Shown: positions 56,501 through 57,500 of the stretch, piece after piece
Layout: each line of letters opens with the position of its first letter
How positions within the stretch are numbered: the stretch's first letter is position 1
NCBI GenBank assembly: GCA_018398765.1
Contig: JAHBMJ010000034.1
Coordinates: 1-57,500, forward strand
Reading direction: 5' to 3'
Origin: Chromera velia
Taxonomy: Eukaryota; Sar; Chromeraceae
DNA length: 57,500 nucleotides
The notes under the pieces: model-generated
The model's database searches: none
What the model saw: only the letters and a program-made list of their open reading frames with translations
What the model was told of the DNA's origin: nothing
Position numbers and translations under genes: made by a program

Positions 56501-57223
56501 ACGCTTTCCAGGTCGCCCACTTCCTACTGAAAGTATTTGACAGAAAGAATGGATGACTGTTTCCTCCCCTCTAGCTCTCACGGAACCCGCCAGGAATGAC
56601 TCTTGAAGGTTCCCGATGACTCTTGCGTGTGACAGCTGACCTCGTCGAGAGTTATCATGTCAGGCCATCCTCGGTCGAGGTTGGTTTCGTTGAAAATAAA
56701 GTTGTCGCCCTTTTTTACTGTATAACTGCATTCGATGAAACATGTACAGAAAAATCTGCGTTGCAATACGTTCTGAAGCAAAAATTCGCCACGATGAACG
56801 CTACGCAGTCTTAATTTTTCAATTGCAGGCAAATACCTAAAGCTGCAGGAATGAATATGACCAGGCTTAATTGTGGCAATCTCCAGTACGTGCTGTGAAA
56901 AAAGAAAGGAAGTGCAGACACACATACAGAAAGGACAAAGATGAGAAAGAGAGAAGGATTCATCTGATGGAAAGTGCGCGCAGCGATCTTTCCCCCCCTC
57001 TCGTCCATCCGCAGAGACAGAGATCCAACCAGCCAGCAACCGACCCTTCGTATTTATGGTTCTGAACGATGATCCGATATGATACATCAACGTCCCATTT
57101 CTTCACCGTGAGGTTCTGAGGTAATACCTCAAGGAAGACAGACATTGCATCTTATGCTCTTTGATGGTCAGTGCCTGAAGGAAAGACCAGAAGGTTGAAC
57201 TCGAAATTTCCAACAAGTGTCGC
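53518..57223 (-). CDS. Tandem MATH - transmembrane - poly-Glu - MYND protein (5' end outside window)
   Basis: Exons, in phase: 57223-57045, 56725-56641, 56394-56206, 55867-55796, 55310-55135, 54820-54736 and 54492-53518 (587 codons seen). MATH1 is LVGNFEFNLLVFPSG..MSVFLEVLP..WDVDVSYRIIVQNH, then LDRGWPDMITLDE, then LTRAQGFLGPSNELTLRAEV. MATH2 repeats this with VGGNVDFSLLIYPSG, FGWGEFIRK and LTREKGFLGPSDEAIVRARV, and with the same intron positions (85-nt middle exon in both). Then come a transmembrane segment (VLFCLLICFLGCWFLWHVSCVLL), a Glu run of about 70, and a C-terminal MYND zinc finger (CASCG..CMRC..YCLKECQTKHWRAHRPYC). MATH and MYND both bind proteins, so a membrane-tethered adaptor is likely. 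An in-frame TAA (57154-57152) lies inside MATH1. More 5' exons, possibly one near 57441-57500, continue past the edge. Confidence 0.82.
53675..53900 (-). repeat. GAG/GAA triplet tract encoding poly-Glu
   Basis: Nearly pure purine on the coding strand, mixing GAG and GAA, with a few Gln and Gly codons. The codon mixture shows it is not a single pure triplet array. The long homopurine stretch could form triplex DNA. Confidence 0.95.
56076..56116. repeat. Short (GACT)n run in a MATH-gene intron
   Basis: The same tetramer as the 1.25 kb satellite at 7568-8830, with one CTAA variant, in the intron 56205-55868. Confidence 0.9.
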
Positions 57224-57500
57224 CTGCAAGGAGCCAATTATCCACATCCAGGGAGAGATGAGATGAGAGAGAGAGAACCGACGAAGCTGCATTCTTGTTC
57301 TCACTGCTTCTTGAAGAAAAGTAGCAGAAAGGAGTGAACGGTTGTTGCATACGAATTCTGTCCGAACCACTCAGCCTGTCTTCGTGATTGTGAAGCCATG
57401 CAGTCTCTCTTGCCGAATGTCCTGGTAGATGTGCCCTTACTGCGCGTCTTCTTTCAGGAACACGCACGCACGTTGAGCGCCTTCAAGCACAACCTCTTGA

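Overview
The window is nuclear DNA of a eukaryote, most likely a unicellular alga. Genes carry many GT-AG introns (28 exons in one gene), the protein families are eukaryotic (ABCC transporter, PPR, U-box, MATH, MYND), and there are eukaryotic transposable elements (Helitron, LTR and TIR elements) plus long satellite and minisatellite arrays. A chromerid or related alveolate/stramenopile alga is my best guess, but no rRNA or organelle marker is present to prove it.

Layout. 1-2800: gene-poor, with a foldback element. 2812-4158 (-): ankyrin-repeat protein. 4513-11270: repeat territory, with an LTR-like direct-repeat pair, a 1.25 kb GACT-type satellite, a ~35 bp GC-rich tandem repeat and a 19 bp minisatellite. 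11273-13450 (+): a Cys/His-repeat protein and a membrane U-box protein. 13451-18650: AT-rich, with a 536 bp MITE and a second direct-repeat pair. 18660-20732 (-): a decayed, internally deleted Helitron helicase. 21101-30449 (+): a large multi-exon locus with three divergent diadenylate-cyclase-like (DisA_N/DAC) domains, ending in a coiled coil made of four 136-residue repeats. 32075-34140: a TIR element with a perfect 8 bp target duplication that contains a small LTR element. 35833-48703 (-): a complete ABCC/MRP-type transporter in 28 exons, all in phase (1771 aa). 49585-52611 (+): a PPR protein, divergent from the transporter. 53518 to beyond 57223 (-): a tandem-MATH, transmembrane, poly-Glu, MYND protein, cut by the window end.

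The genes do not form an obvious pathway. The most unusual item is the 9 kb locus with three DAC-like domains whose catalytic motifs are eroded to different degrees. Such folds are known as c-di-AMP synthases or nucleotide sensors in prokaryotes. Two in-frame TAA codons interrupt this locus and one interrupts the MATH gene, each inside conserved coding context and each followed by GA. A second unusual feature is the 5' splice site: most donors have C at +3 (GTCAG), while acceptors are mostly TGCAG.
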